Shown piece by piece: positions 11,190 through 22,000 of a DNA stretch of 64,000 nucleotides (positions are counted from its first letter, which is position 1; every line of letters starts with the position of its first letter). The stretch is from Gigaspora rosea (lineage: Eukaryota; Glomeromycota; Glomeromycetes; Diversisporales; Gigasporaceae): NCBI GenBank assembly GCA_003550325.1, contig QKWP01000372.1:206921-270920 (forward strand), written 5' to 3'. Both the position numbers and the translations under genes were made by a program. The notes under the pieces are model-generated. The model did not search any database. It was not told the origin of the DNA and was given only the letters and a program-made list of their open reading frames with translations.

Positions 11190-11820
11190 CCGCCAAAGAC
11201 TTCTCAGGTTGTGGTGAGTGATAAACTCTAAGCTTGTCAGCAGGTAGTCTATGAACTTTACCTCTAAACGACAAGTGCCGGTTTTGTGGTGAGTGACAAA
11301 CTCTAAAGCTATTAGCAGATACTCAGTTAATTGTATCCCTAAATAACAACTGCCAGGTTGCATGTAATCGATGGTTTTTCTCTATTTCTTTGAGACTTTA
11401 CTTCTGAAGTGTTAGCGTATTTGTTGGTACAGGTGATCGACGGATAGAGTTGCGAAAGATCTTTTTTATCTTATATCTATTAATATATTTACTTATATAA
11501 TATATATGTAACTTATATTTATAAATAAAAAAATATAAAAAAAGTAAAAATGCAAAAAAACATCAACTTTTTCTAATGATCACTTGTATTTATAATTTTC
11601 AAAAGTTTTTTTTACAAAAAACTAAGATAAGCTAGAAACTTTTGAGAAATCCCGTAAGACAGCATTTATTATTTAGGGTTAGAGGTCATAGACTATCAGC
11701 TAGTAGCTTCAGAGTTCATTACTCACTGCTGGAATAGCATTTGTTATTTAAAGGCAAAGTTCATAGACTGTCTGCCAACAGGATTAAAGTTTATCACTTT
11801 CTGAAAAATCTAGTATCAGA
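11190..11820. repeat. Inverted cluster of tandem ~76 bp units
   Basis: Two head-to-tail units marked by GTGGTGAGTGA (at about 11210 and 11285) with internal AACTCTAA and CAACTGCCAG-type words. Two more units lie in opposite orientation at about 11651-11805 (AGCATTTATTATTTAGGG, TTCATTACTCACTGC). The arms are separated by about 290 bp of AT-rich DNA. The minus-strand frame across the left pair exists only because the units are in phase; I do not call it a gene. Confidence 0.6.
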
Positions 11821-11899
11821 GTTAGCTCCCAAAAGGGTGAAAAAAAATGACAAGTTTTTTGTTAAAGAAAAATATACTCTCTTTTGAAAACTACAAATG

Positions 11900-12065
11900 G
11901 AATTTTTTAGTGTCGACGGTTCTTTCAAAATTTTTTCAACAAAGTGGGCTTTTGGTGTACCCCTCTAAAAGATCAGTAGTATTTACTTCATCCAAATTAG
12001 AAAGGTACCTACTATATTGAATTCAAGGTCACAAGTTGGTTTTGGCAACAAAATAAACGAGGAAT
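11900..12065 (+). pseudogene. Weak coding remnant, unidentified
   Basis: One frame reads through about 50 codons with protein-like composition (words such as STVLSKFFQQSGLLVYPSKR and VFTSSKLERYLLY), then meets in-frame stops. There is no start and no domain I can name. It may be a fragment of a transposon gene. Low confidence: the evidence is composition and frame length only. Confidence 0.25.
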
Positions 12066-12410
12066 GATACATAAAATTTCATGGAGGAAACTATTAGTAA
12101 AAAAAATTGTTTTAGTTAGTAGTTTAGTTTAGCTCTTAGTTAGATTTTTCTACCTATCTGTTGTAAATTGTTCAACAGAAGTTTTTTAATTTTTTTTACC
12201 CTTTTGTTTTTTTTGGGTTGTTTTTTTTGGTTGTTCTAGTCGTTTGTTACCCATTTCCCCTCTTTTACATTACCCTATTTTAGTTTTAGTATTGTTTTCT
12301 TACCCCTATTGAAGCTTATTCCATTTTGGTGTGAAATGCACTTTTTGTAGTGCAGGTAGTCTAATAGAGCCACATAGTATCTATTTTTTGATTTGTGCTA
12401 TTGCGGTGAC

Positions 12411-12593
12411 AGGACCCGAAATATACAGTATATAAATAAATCAGGTTAATTAGGGCTACTAAAAAAGAAAAGATCTGCGGAAAAATTTTCAAAAATAAGC
12501 AAAAAAATTACTATAAATAGAAAAGATCTGTATAAAAAACCTCAAAAATAAGCAAACTCATATCTGACCTATCTATGTATATTTCAGGGTCCT
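12411..12593. mobile_element. Small hAT-like element, family B
   Basis: Starts AGGACCCGAAATATACA and ends with the mirrored TGTATATTTCAGGGTCCT. The inside repeats AAAAGATCTG...AAAAATAAGCAAA twice, as in the 7946-8124 copy. The 8 bp flanks are no longer alike, so the copy is older. Confidence 0.72.
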
Positions 12594-12726
12594 GTGGTAG
12601 GTTGCATTTGGGCACTGTATCTACAGACAGCATCCAGATAATGTTAGACTTTCAAATTAGTAGTAAACAAGTATAATTTTTTTTATATTTAGCATATTAA
12701 TAAAGTACTGGCGAGACCGCCTAAGG

Positions 12727-12782
12727 TAAAAAAAAAAAAAAAAAAAAAAANNNNNNNNAAAAAAAAAAAAAAAAAAAAAAAA
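12727..12782. other. Assembly gap inside a homopolymer A tract
   Basis: Eight N at 12751-12758 lie between two runs of more than 20 A. The tract length is unknown and the phenylalanine-rich minus-strand frame across it is an artefact. Confidence 0.95.
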
Positions 12783-12822
12783 GTAAAAATTTATAAAAAT
12801 ATATAGGAACAATACTAATAAG

Positions 12823-13319
12823 CAGTGTTGTACATGGGACAGTTGGGACATATGTTGGGACATTTTGGGACATTCTGTGACAATTTTATAAATTGAAATT
12901 ACTTAAAATTTTATTAAGATAATTTAATTAAATTTTTTTAAAAATGTGTTCAGCACCTAAAAAAATATATAATTATATATATTTTTTAAATTAATTTATT
13001 ATTTTGTCACAGATCATAATTTAAAATGAAATCTACATTTTATACTTAACCTGCTAGCCTTCTAAAACCCATTAATACTTGTTTATTATAATTTTTTTTA
13101 AAACTAACCCTAACCCTAAACCCCTAACTCTAAAAAATATACCCCAAAAAAATTTAGATTTCGAGATTTTATACTATCATTTCATTTTAATCTGGATTTC
13201 ATTATGATCTGTTACAATTATTAAGGCTTGGAACATAGTTGGAACACTTAGGACGCTAGGACGTTGAGACATTGGGACATGGCAAAAAAAGGCTTGGACA
13301 GTGAAAATGTACAACACTA
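12823..13319. mobile_element. hAT-like element, family D, with perfect 8 bp TSD
   Basis: The ends CAGTGTTGTACATGGGACA and the mirrored TGTACAACACTA fit the hAT terminal pattern (C/T-AGTG). The flanks are identical: CTAATAAG at 12815-12822 and 13320-13327. Both ends carry reiterated GGGACA/GGAACA words (subterminal repeats, a hAT trait), and the centre holds a telomere-like CTAACCCTAACCCTAAACCC tract at 13104-13128. 497 bp, non-coding. A sibling lies at 57344-57622. Confidence 0.82.
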
Positions 13320-13812
13320 CTAATAAGTATTTTAAAACTTTTTTTAAAAAATTTTGTTTTTTATCATACTCAACTTTCAGTAACTTAATAAAAAAATAAT
13401 ATAGTTATACTATATATAAATATTTACTAACTACTACTATTTCTTAAACTAAAGGTCTAAATATTGTTTAATTATTTTTAAGTTTGTTTTAGCTTTGGTA
13501 ATCTTATCTTTGCAAAAGTACCTCCTATTTAAACAAATTTATTATAAATTTAACTTTGTGAGTATATTTATTTTCAAACTATACAATATTCTAGTACTAT
13601 AAACTACTTATTATTAGTGATGTAAATTGGATTTGTACAGTAGGTGCAGTATACATAGATTTAAATTTGCATGTATATCAGGGCTTTCCATATATGTAAC
13701 ACATGTAATGTACTGTAGTAATATCTTTGATTTTATATTTTATTTCTATATAATGACTCACTAGTCATAGATAGCTAGATAGTTAAATAACTGCTCATTA
13801 GCAATATTTTAA

Positions 13813-14210
13813 AGGTAGGGTAAACATAGATCATTTCTAATAGTAATCACATTGTAATTATATTAAATTATGTGATTGACCAATCAGAATTGTAAACAAC
13901 GTGATCTGACCAATCAGAATTAGCAATTTTTTTGTGCTACCTAAGTAAATTTAGACCTACCTAAGTTTTTTTTATCAATATATGAAGGTGGATTTTTTCA
14001 AATATTATGAGTTCTAAAATTTCATTATTAAGAAAATAAGGGCTCATTTTACGTAATACCAAATTTTTGTTAAAATTGGTCACATTGCTAAAAAGTTTAT
14101 TAGGGACATGTGTTTAATTTCTATATAAAATCTTATAGTACCACATAGATCATATGAAAATTGATCTATGTTTACCCTACCCTTAAGGGTAGGGTGAATG
14201 TAGATCATTT
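13813..14210. mobile_element. Inverted-repeat element 'AGGTAGGGTAAACATAGATCAT' family
   Basis: AGGTAGGGTAAACATAGATC at 13813 is mirrored by GATCTATGTTTACCCTACCC ending at 14182. A second, outward-facing end of the same family follows at once (AAGGGTAGGGTGAATGTAG from 14185), so the junction forms a palindrome at 14175-14196. Similar single ends occur near 29384-29408 and 31891-31905. The inside is AT-rich and non-coding. Confidence 0.62.
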
Positions 14211-14859
14211 CTTATATAAGTATATCGGCTAAAAAAATATTACACATAAATATAACGCACGTTACATATAAAGTTTTTAAGAAGATAATTAATTCTGACA
14301 AAAATTTTACAGTAGATATATTAAATCCTTCTAATTATAGAATAAAACTTCGCACCTCTGTGATATTTGAAAAAACCATACTTGCATATACCTATAATTC
14401 TTCCTAACTTGATTAAAATTTGCCTAAGTTATACAAATAAGGAAATTGTTCTATTTGCCTTCTAGAATTATGAGAACGCCAATTGTGATTGGTCAAAACT
14501 CGCATGATTCGAAAGACACTTTCTAAAAAAACATGACGTTCTTACGTTCTTATCCCTTAAACTGTCTAGCAGATCACTAAAATTATTTTTAAAAAGTTTT
14601 TTTGAGTTTTCTTAAAATTTTTTTAAGCTTGGCCCCCCTATTTATTGAATAAAATTAAAGATATTTCTTTTATAAATGATATTTAAATTTTATTATTCTA
14701 TCTTTAATTTTGATCAAGATATTACATTTTTTACAAAACTTATTTTTTAATTTTACTATTAAAATTTTAAAAAGTTTCTTAAAATTTTATATGTAGTTTC
14801 TACTAAGTAAAGTCTAAATTTTGCTTAATAAATTATTTAAGTTAAAATAATAAAAGTAG

Positions 14860-15440
14860 TGTTACAGTACTGGAAGCCTTCTTTAATTCTGATAGAGTAA
14901 CAATCACACGTCTCCTGAGATCCCTTACTTTGGGCGTGAAGCGGTGTGCAAAAGGGAAGTATAGTTTCTTTTATGTCTGTAAGAAACTACACACTTCTCT
15001 GAGGCAGTTCGGTATAAAACAACAAGAGATAATACACAGTTTATTAATTTAACAAGAGGGCTATTCCAAGGTGTCTGTTTCTTAGAAATCCAAAGAGTTT
15101 ATTAATAATAAGAGAGGAGGATAAATAATATAAAGGTAAAGATAAAATACAATGTCTGGATCTGTCTAAAACTAAGGGAAATAAGGTGGGTTTATATATC
15201 TATTGAGCTAAGCGTTGCTAAGCGTTGTTAAGCGTCNTTAAGCGTCACTAAGCGTCGTTAAGCGTCGCTAAGCGTCATTAAGCGTCGCTAAGCGTCGTTA
15301 AGCGTCGCTAAGCGTCATTGAGTGTCATTGCACATCAATTTCACATATCACTATTACTAAATACAGTTATTACAAAATTTCCTTATTAAGTTCTAATTTT
15401 CAAACTAATTTTTACCAAAATTAAAACCTATTCTATAACA
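14860..15440. mobile_element. Solo LTR of a retrotransposon
   Basis: Starts TGTTACAGTACTGG and ends TTCTATAACA, i.e. TGTTA...TAACA, the usual LTR end signature. It is flanked by GTAG on both sides (14856-14859 and 15441-15444), a 4 bp target duplication. 581 bp, clearly less AT-rich than its host and without a coding frame. It contains a 10 bp minisatellite near its right third (15209-15330). No partner LTR or internal domain is nearby, so recombination to a solo LTR is the simplest reading. Copia or Gypsy cannot be told apart from this. Confidence 0.7.
15209..15330. repeat. 10 bp minisatellite (TAAGCGTCGY)
   Basis: About twelve consecutive 10-mers of the form TAAGCGTCGC/TAAGCGTCGT, drifting at the ends (TAAGCGTTGC, TGAGTGTCAT). 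One unresolved base (N) lies at 15237. It sits inside the solo LTR. Confidence 0.9.
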
Positions 15441-16090
15441 GTAGTGTAATTTTAAATTGTCTACAACTTTGGATTAAGGTAATAGGGGTTAAATCTTAAA
15501 TTTTTATTAAGTAAATCTAAAAAAAAATGAAAAAATTTTTAAAATTAAAATTTTTTTAAAAAATTATAAAATTTTCTTTTATAAGCAACCTCAAATTTTT
15601 TATAAATATTAAGTAAATAAAATAAAGTTTTAAATAGTATATAATTATAGTTTTTATTTAAAAAAAAAAATTATAAAATATTTTTATTTTTAAAAAAAAT
15701 AGATCAGACATGAATTTATAAAATTTAAGCAGGCAAATTTGCCTGCTGAACCTGGACGGTTTAAGGGATAAAGCAGTCACTTACTGTAGAAGATATGTTT
15801 AATACAATTGTTATAGTCATCATGCACTTTTTTTTTGACGGCCACTTCTGCACTTTTGTTTTGCGACATACTTTATTCTTCTACATAAAAGCCACTTTTG
15901 TTATGCAACTCAATATAATAATGATACAATTTATTAAACTTCCATTACTAGAATCTTAAAATGTCATAATGCACTTTTCATTTTGTTTTAGTCAATCCTA
16001 AGCTATAAACTAATAATACTACTTTAACTATGTTCTAGCAATTAATGTTCGTATTTATTTAATGCGTATTTTTTTTTTCTTGAAATAAAA

Positions 16091-16518
16091 ATGGATTCTG
16101 AACGACTTCATAATTTTAGTTACAACTATAAATTCGATATTGGTGTTAAGAAGGACACAATGAAGGCTTTTAAATATTATATGAAAACAGCTGAGTTGGG
16201 AAATCCAGATGCAATGCATGATGTTGGTTTTTATTATTGCTATTGAATTGGAGTAGAGATAAATTACCAGAAATTATTCGAATATCATAAGAGAATTGCT
16301 AATTTAGGTTGTGCTAGGCAATGTGTAGTGGTATGTGTTATAAATATGGAGAGTAGATCGATCAAGATTATAATAAAGCATTTGGATACTATCAAAGACC
16401 TGCTAATATGGGGTTGTAATGCAGCAATGTATAATATAGTCCGATTTAATCGAAATGGTTGGTACAAGGAGAGATTTTTGAAGTGCAAAATGTTGGTTCA
16501 GAAAATAGGAGTCTTTTG
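16091..16518 (+). pseudogene. Sel1-repeat protein, broken
   Basis: From ATG 16091 the frame reads into a recognisable Sel1-like repeat: KAFKYYMKTAELGNPDAMHD then VGFYYCY, with an in-frame TGA at 16244-16246 where glycine is expected, then IGVEINYQK-FEYHKR-ANLG. The next repeat lies in another frame (GMCYKYGE-IDQDYNKAFGYYQR-ANMG), again with stops, so there are at least two frameshifts. Sel1 repeats are about 36-residue alpha-helical protein-interaction repeats; in mycorrhizal fungi they are often fused to kinase domains, but no kinase is visible here. A non-functional relic. Confidence 0.75.
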
Positions 16519-16595
16519 AGAACTAGTAAATCACCAGATCATATCAATCCTAAACTAAGAGAATATTAGATGACGAGATATTTAAATTATCATAA

Positions 16596-16844
16596 ATTAA
16601 TTATAATGAGTTCAAAAACATCAACGAAAAGGAAAAGAGAGAATTTGCAACTGTATATTATGCATGTTGGTTTGATAGAATTAATAGTGCACAGAAATAT
16701 AGTGCACTTAAAGTAATTTGTGATTCAAACGAAAATGAGCGAGAATTTATTCAGACTTTAAGTGCAACAATTGCTCCTGCCAAACAAATTAGTAATGAAA
16801 GTAATAAAATTATAAAAGAAACTATGAGGATTCAAATCAAATAG
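16596..16844 (+). pseudogene. Coding remnant downstream of Sel1 relic
   Basis: An 82-codon frame without a start codon (it begins just after a stop) reads a charged, helical-looking sequence (FATVYYACWFDRINSAQKYS, SATIAPAKQISNESN) and ends at TAG 16842. No domain is recognised. It may be the C-terminal part of the adjacent Sel1 relic or a fragment of a different gene; the composition is protein-like but the function is unknown. Confidence 0.4.
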
Positions 16845-18123
16845 TAATTTACGGTATTTTTTGTTTATACTTACTGTTATTCATATCATTATTTATAGTA
16901 ATTCACGTAAATCTGAATGCACATTAATGTTCTTTTATTAAAGAAAATCTGGTATACAATATTTAAGGCATTTTATTTTTTTAAAAAAATAATTCTTTTC
17001 GACTGGTTCATCTTATTCTCTTTCTTTTTGAGAAGATGATGGTGCTTATTTGAAATTTATATTAACTCATAACAAAAATAAATAACAATTAAAATAATAA
17101 TGATTATAATGGTAAAGATAAGTATAATAATGATGATAATTATAATTATTTGGTTTAAAAGTCAAATAGAAAAATTAATTTGTGTTATTCGAAATATTAA
17201 AGTTTTAAATCTAGGTGGGCCCAATGGGTCTTCATATTGTCAGCAAACACAGAAACAATGTGCCCATAAGTATTTTGGTCCAGACTTTTTCCATTTTAAT
17301 AAAATCGAGCGTAAATTTTTAGAAATAATTTTTGCAAAAAGTTTTTCAGCCAAAAAAAATTAGAAAAAGTAGTGCAATTCAAGGTGAATCTTTTAGAATT
17401 TGGTGCGTTCTTTAATAATTAAATAAATTAATATAATATTTTATTAATTTCATTGATTAAAAATCTGATCATAGTAAAATTATTAATATTACTAAACATA
17501 GTTTTGATTTACCACCCATGTATGTATGTACAAGTAAGTCACGATATGCACTAATTCAGGTGATGCAAAATTATTTGGGCCCATTTGCAATATTTTCAAA
17601 AATTAGGCCTTTATAAATAAATATTTTTAAGTTGAGCTCGCATTTATAATTATTTTCAAACTTGTGTACCGATATGCAAATTTCCCTTCATAATAATAAT
17701 TATTATTGAGTTATTTGATATATTAAGTGATAAAAAAATACCCATTGACAAAACATTTCAAACTTTGAAAAATCACCTAACCCACAATACAACAATTATA
17801 CAAACTATAAAATTACTTTATTCCATATTTAGTTAGTTTTTTAGTATCTACGTATTCCTAATTTTCATTACTGAGAAATCTTCAATTTTGGGAGTTTTGT
17901 GTTAATGTAGTGTCCATATTCTATATATTCTATGATGAGTATGTAAAATAAAATTTTTTGTTTCATTTTGTAGAACTGTAATTGTGAGAATTCTTAAATG
18001 TATTTAAATCTGAATTTTGCTTTAATAAATTTTCTTCTAGACCTGATAAATTATACAAAAATACATAATAGATAATTCATACCCAAAGACAACTTATACA
18101 ACTAATCTCTATATATCTTTCTA
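16845..18123. other. AT-rich stretch, no secure gene
   Basis: A frame at 17100-17363 begins in low-complexity (ATA/ATT-rich) sequence and has no recognisable domain. GGGCCCA words at 17218 and 17577 are the only G/C-rich marks. No bordered element was seen. Confidence 0.4.
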
Positions 18124-18600
18124 TTGTGCAATTATTATCTCTTGTTAACAAGCATCCAATTAACTTCTAATAAAAAAATATCCAGATGGTATAAAACATG
18201 TATTAATGCTATGCCAGACAAAAGAACCTTAATAGGAAATTCAAAAATGGGATGGCTTGTTAGAGAAATTAATCCAGAATTAGAGGTCTTAGTTCTGCAT
18301 GGCCATCTCAAAGAAATCTTTCTCACAGAGAACATTCCTCAATTCGCTAGATATTATCATTATAAACCCAAAATTGGAAATGAAGTTTGGATTTCTTTAT
18401 TATCTGGATATTCAATCTTTTTTCAAATGGCACAAAAAATTTGGAAATTTAGTATTTTAAATGAAAATTATTACCTTAAATTTCAATGGTGCAGTTATAA
18501 AATTGATTCTGATTTTAGCCAGCCACGTGATATAGACTTTGATTTTCGTCTTTTTAGATCCCAATTTGAAAAACTTACTGCCAATCAGTGTTTAAAATAG
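18124..18600 (+). pseudogene. Hypothetical coding fragment
   Basis: A 158-codon open frame, long for this DNA, with protein-like composition (INPELEVLVLHGHLKEIF, YYHYKPKIGNEVWISLLSGY, DFDFRLFRSQFEKLTANQCLK) and a proper TAG end. There is no ATG near its start (it opens with TTG), so the 5' part is missing or lies across an unseen intron. I do not recognise a domain. It precedes the transposase-helicase relic by about 430 bp and could be part of the same mobile element or an independent repeat-family gene. Confidence 0.45.
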
Positions 18601-19031
18601 AAATTTTAATTTACCAGTACATGCACCTGTTATATAAAAAATACCAGTTCAAAAAAAATCCTGCATTAGTAGAAAATGATCATCAGATCATTGGGGGCAC
18701 ATAGATGCATGCACCAGTTACTTCAAAAAATTCTGGATCATTCACCGTTTGTTGCACCGGCCCAATTTTAAAATACCGGTATATGCAATATAAAAAATAG
18801 TAGATCCGGATTTTTACCATGCTATTTTATACACTGCTGCCAATAGTTCATGCTTATTTCTCTACTTTCTTGGATTCTTGAAAGCTAAAAACATTGCTAT
18901 GTTACAGGCAGTTGTTGCAAAGCAGTATCCATCCAAATATTTTTTCTAATAATCAACGAATGTTAAATACAAAAATGCAGGAAGATAGATTATGATCTAG
19001 TTTAAAAAGAATAAGTGAGGGATCATGTATA

Positions 19032-22000
19032 ATGTCAAATAACATTTTGGAATCAACAGAAATTCCAATAAAAGAAGGCTTATTATTTGAAAAACATGGT
19101 AAGGCCTTATCATTAGAGGATACTCAAACATTGATGCTAGCACGATAAAATCTGCTAAACTTGGCTCCACGATATTAGTTTCTACAAAAAAATACCTTTC
19201 ACTAGTACTTACACAACCTTGTCCTAAATGTAATAATAACAGTCTTATGAATAAATTTTGGAATATAATACCAATTGGATTTCAAGTTAAAAGCACTGTA
19301 GAATGTATAAAATGTGTATCCATTTCTGAATACACAAATGAATCAAAAGAGATTTCATTAACAAATGCCATAGCTGCTGCAGGACTTGCAAGAGGAATAT
19401 CTCGTAATGCAATACAGAGTTTATTAGCTATAATAGAAATTACAAATCAAACAAGCAATAAAACTTATTATAAATATCAAAAATTATATTTTGCACCTCT
19501 TATAGCTAGTGCAAATTTGAGTATAAAAGAAGCCCTGCAAAAATATATTAAACATACATTATCACAAGGCAAAAAATCTTTATCTGTAGGATTTGATTGT
19601 TTATGGTCTCATGTACAAAATGCAAATCAGGTAGTGGAGAACTTATATATCAAGAAATTCCATCTGGTAATAATATTTTATATATTAGTATTTACTTGAT
19701 CTATAATTAATTTTAATCATTTTATATTAGATTATTTTCATAAACTGATTATTGCATTTCATGTAGTTGAAAAAGCCAGACTTGTGAAAGATGAAGGGGT
19801 TGTTAAACAATTCACCAAGGCAATTTTGACAAATCCTCAAGACAAATGGAGCATGCTATTTTAATTGAGATATTAAATCAAATTAGCCCATCATTAGAAG
19901 AAGCTGACTTACATTTAGATATATGTATTGATGGTGATTTGGATTCAAACAAGACCCTTGCGAATATACCTATTGTTTCTAATATTTATGCAGATCTAAA
20001 ACATTTAACATGCAATATTAGAAACTCTTTGCAAAGTATATACTATTTATTGCTTTTTTTTAAAAAAAAATAATAATTATAACAACTTAGTATTAATAAA
20101 TGTTTTTTAGATAAAAAAAATATTCAATTTCATGCATTTGAAGACAATATAATGGTTTTGTGGATGTATTTATTCTGCAGTATTACGGCATGCTGCTCTT
20201 GATCCTCATGCACTATCTGAAGAAGAAACTCATATTATGCAAGTAGAAGGACTTATCTATCATTTACAAATGATTATACACGATGTTGGTCAGATGTATG
20301 CTGGACAAAAGATGATTCAGAAATTATTTTGCAAGAACCAACCCTGTGCCATTCATCTAATGATCAAATAAATGAATTTCGAAAACTTCTTGAATCAATA
20401 TATCGTGTACCTCATGGTCAAAAAACTGTTACATTAAATAGAACATCCCAAAATGAAGCTTTTAATAGAGTAAAACTTGTTTATATAGATAAAAAAATTG
20501 ATTACTGGAAGTCATTTGCTGCACGTCATACAATAGCTATATTGCATTATAACGAAGGATATACTTATTTACTTTCTGAGCTTCAAGAAATATATTGTAG
20601 AAAGCCATTTGAATTGGCAGATCTGCATGATATTAATGCAATAGAAAGTGCACGTTCTGCAAAACAAAAATAAAATGTAGAAAAAATACAACAACGTAAT
20701 AAAACGCGAGCTGAAAAATATGCTAATTAGCATAAAGAATTAGCAGGTTTCAATTTTGACCAGGTAATTAATATCAAATAGTATCAAAATTCAATACTGT
20801 ATTTACCTAATATTAATAATAATTTAATATATAGGATTTGGTTTTCTATAAGAAAAAAGCACTGGATCAGTTACATATTAATGAGTTTTATCTCTCTTTT
20901 TGCCCATTAATTGTTGACTTTGATGTAACTATATGATGCATTTGTTGCAAGGTTTTTTTGAAACATTCTAAAGGCTTATGTTCACTATATTATACATACT
21001 ATCAATTTGGTTAGAGCAGAAGGCTTATAAATAAGGAAATAAGCCTACAAAAAGAAATAAACAAACCTATTAGCTTAGAAGATCATATCAAAATAATTGC
21101 AAAAGAAATTTTCAAATACACTGAATTGAGACCTGGACAAATGGATGCATTAAAATATTATGTAGAAAACAAAAAGGATAAACTTGTTATTATGAAACTG
21201 GTAGAGGAAAATCCTTTTGTTATGCTACTGCTTCTATTCTTTTTGATAGTCTTACGGTTGTTATTTCTCTATTAAAGTCTCTAATTGAAAGTCAAGTGGT
21301 TAGTATAAAAATTAGGAGTTTAAAATTAAAAAATAAAATTAATAATAAGTATCTAATCAGCTTTATCTTTAGAATCATTTCATCAAATTAGAAATTCCAT
21401 GTGCTGGATTAGTGACTTCATCTCAAGGAACAATTGAACATGAATCAAAAATTATGGAAGAAATAGCTCTTGTGTTTACTCATTTACTTTATGTTACACC
21501 AGAAAAGCTATTGCTTAATAGTTCTCTTAAAACGTTATACAGCTGATTGCATGAAAAAGGAGAACTACAATTTGTAATTAATGAAGCTCATTGCATTTTT
21601 GAATTTCAACATTTTAGGTAAAAGCTATAAATAATATACCAAAAATAAATTAAAATTATTATTAAAAAAATAAATTATTTTTAGAGAGGAATGGGAAAAA
21701 TTAGGCAAATTGAAAGAATATTTTTCTAAAGTTCAGATTATAGCTCTAACTGCAACTCTATCCCAAGATAATGTATATGCTCTTAGAAATAATTTGAACA
21801 TTAGTGAAGATAATTTTGAAATTGCAAAAGGTAGTGATCTATTGCGCAAAGAATTATATTTTTCAGTTCAAAGCTGAAAAGAAAATAACTTGGAATTGAC
21901 AAGTGATGTAATAATATTAATAAAAAGTATAGAAGTTGGTCATACAAATATTTATTGCTCACGAATCAAGGATTGTAAAGATGTTTATGAAGCACTAAAT

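Larger units (their letters stand above)
14553..15768. mobile_element. TA-flanked MITE family C, copy 2, carrying a solo LTR
   Basis: Left tip TCCCTTAAACTGTC after TA (14551-14552); right tip GACGGTTTAAGGGA before TA (15769-15770). The subterminal palindrome CAGGCAAATTTGCCTG (15730-15745) is shared with the copies at 5.0-6.6 kb and 28.4-29.2 kb. The element is lengthened by the solo LTR at 14860-15440. Confidence 0.68.

Noticed and set aside
12657-12863. Phe-rich 68-codon minus-strand frame
   Set aside because: It runs through the N gap and the poly-A tract; an artefact of the homopolymer.
17100-17363. 87-codon plus-strand frame
   Set aside because: The first third is ATA/ATT low complexity and the rest has no recognisable domain; not enough support for a gene.
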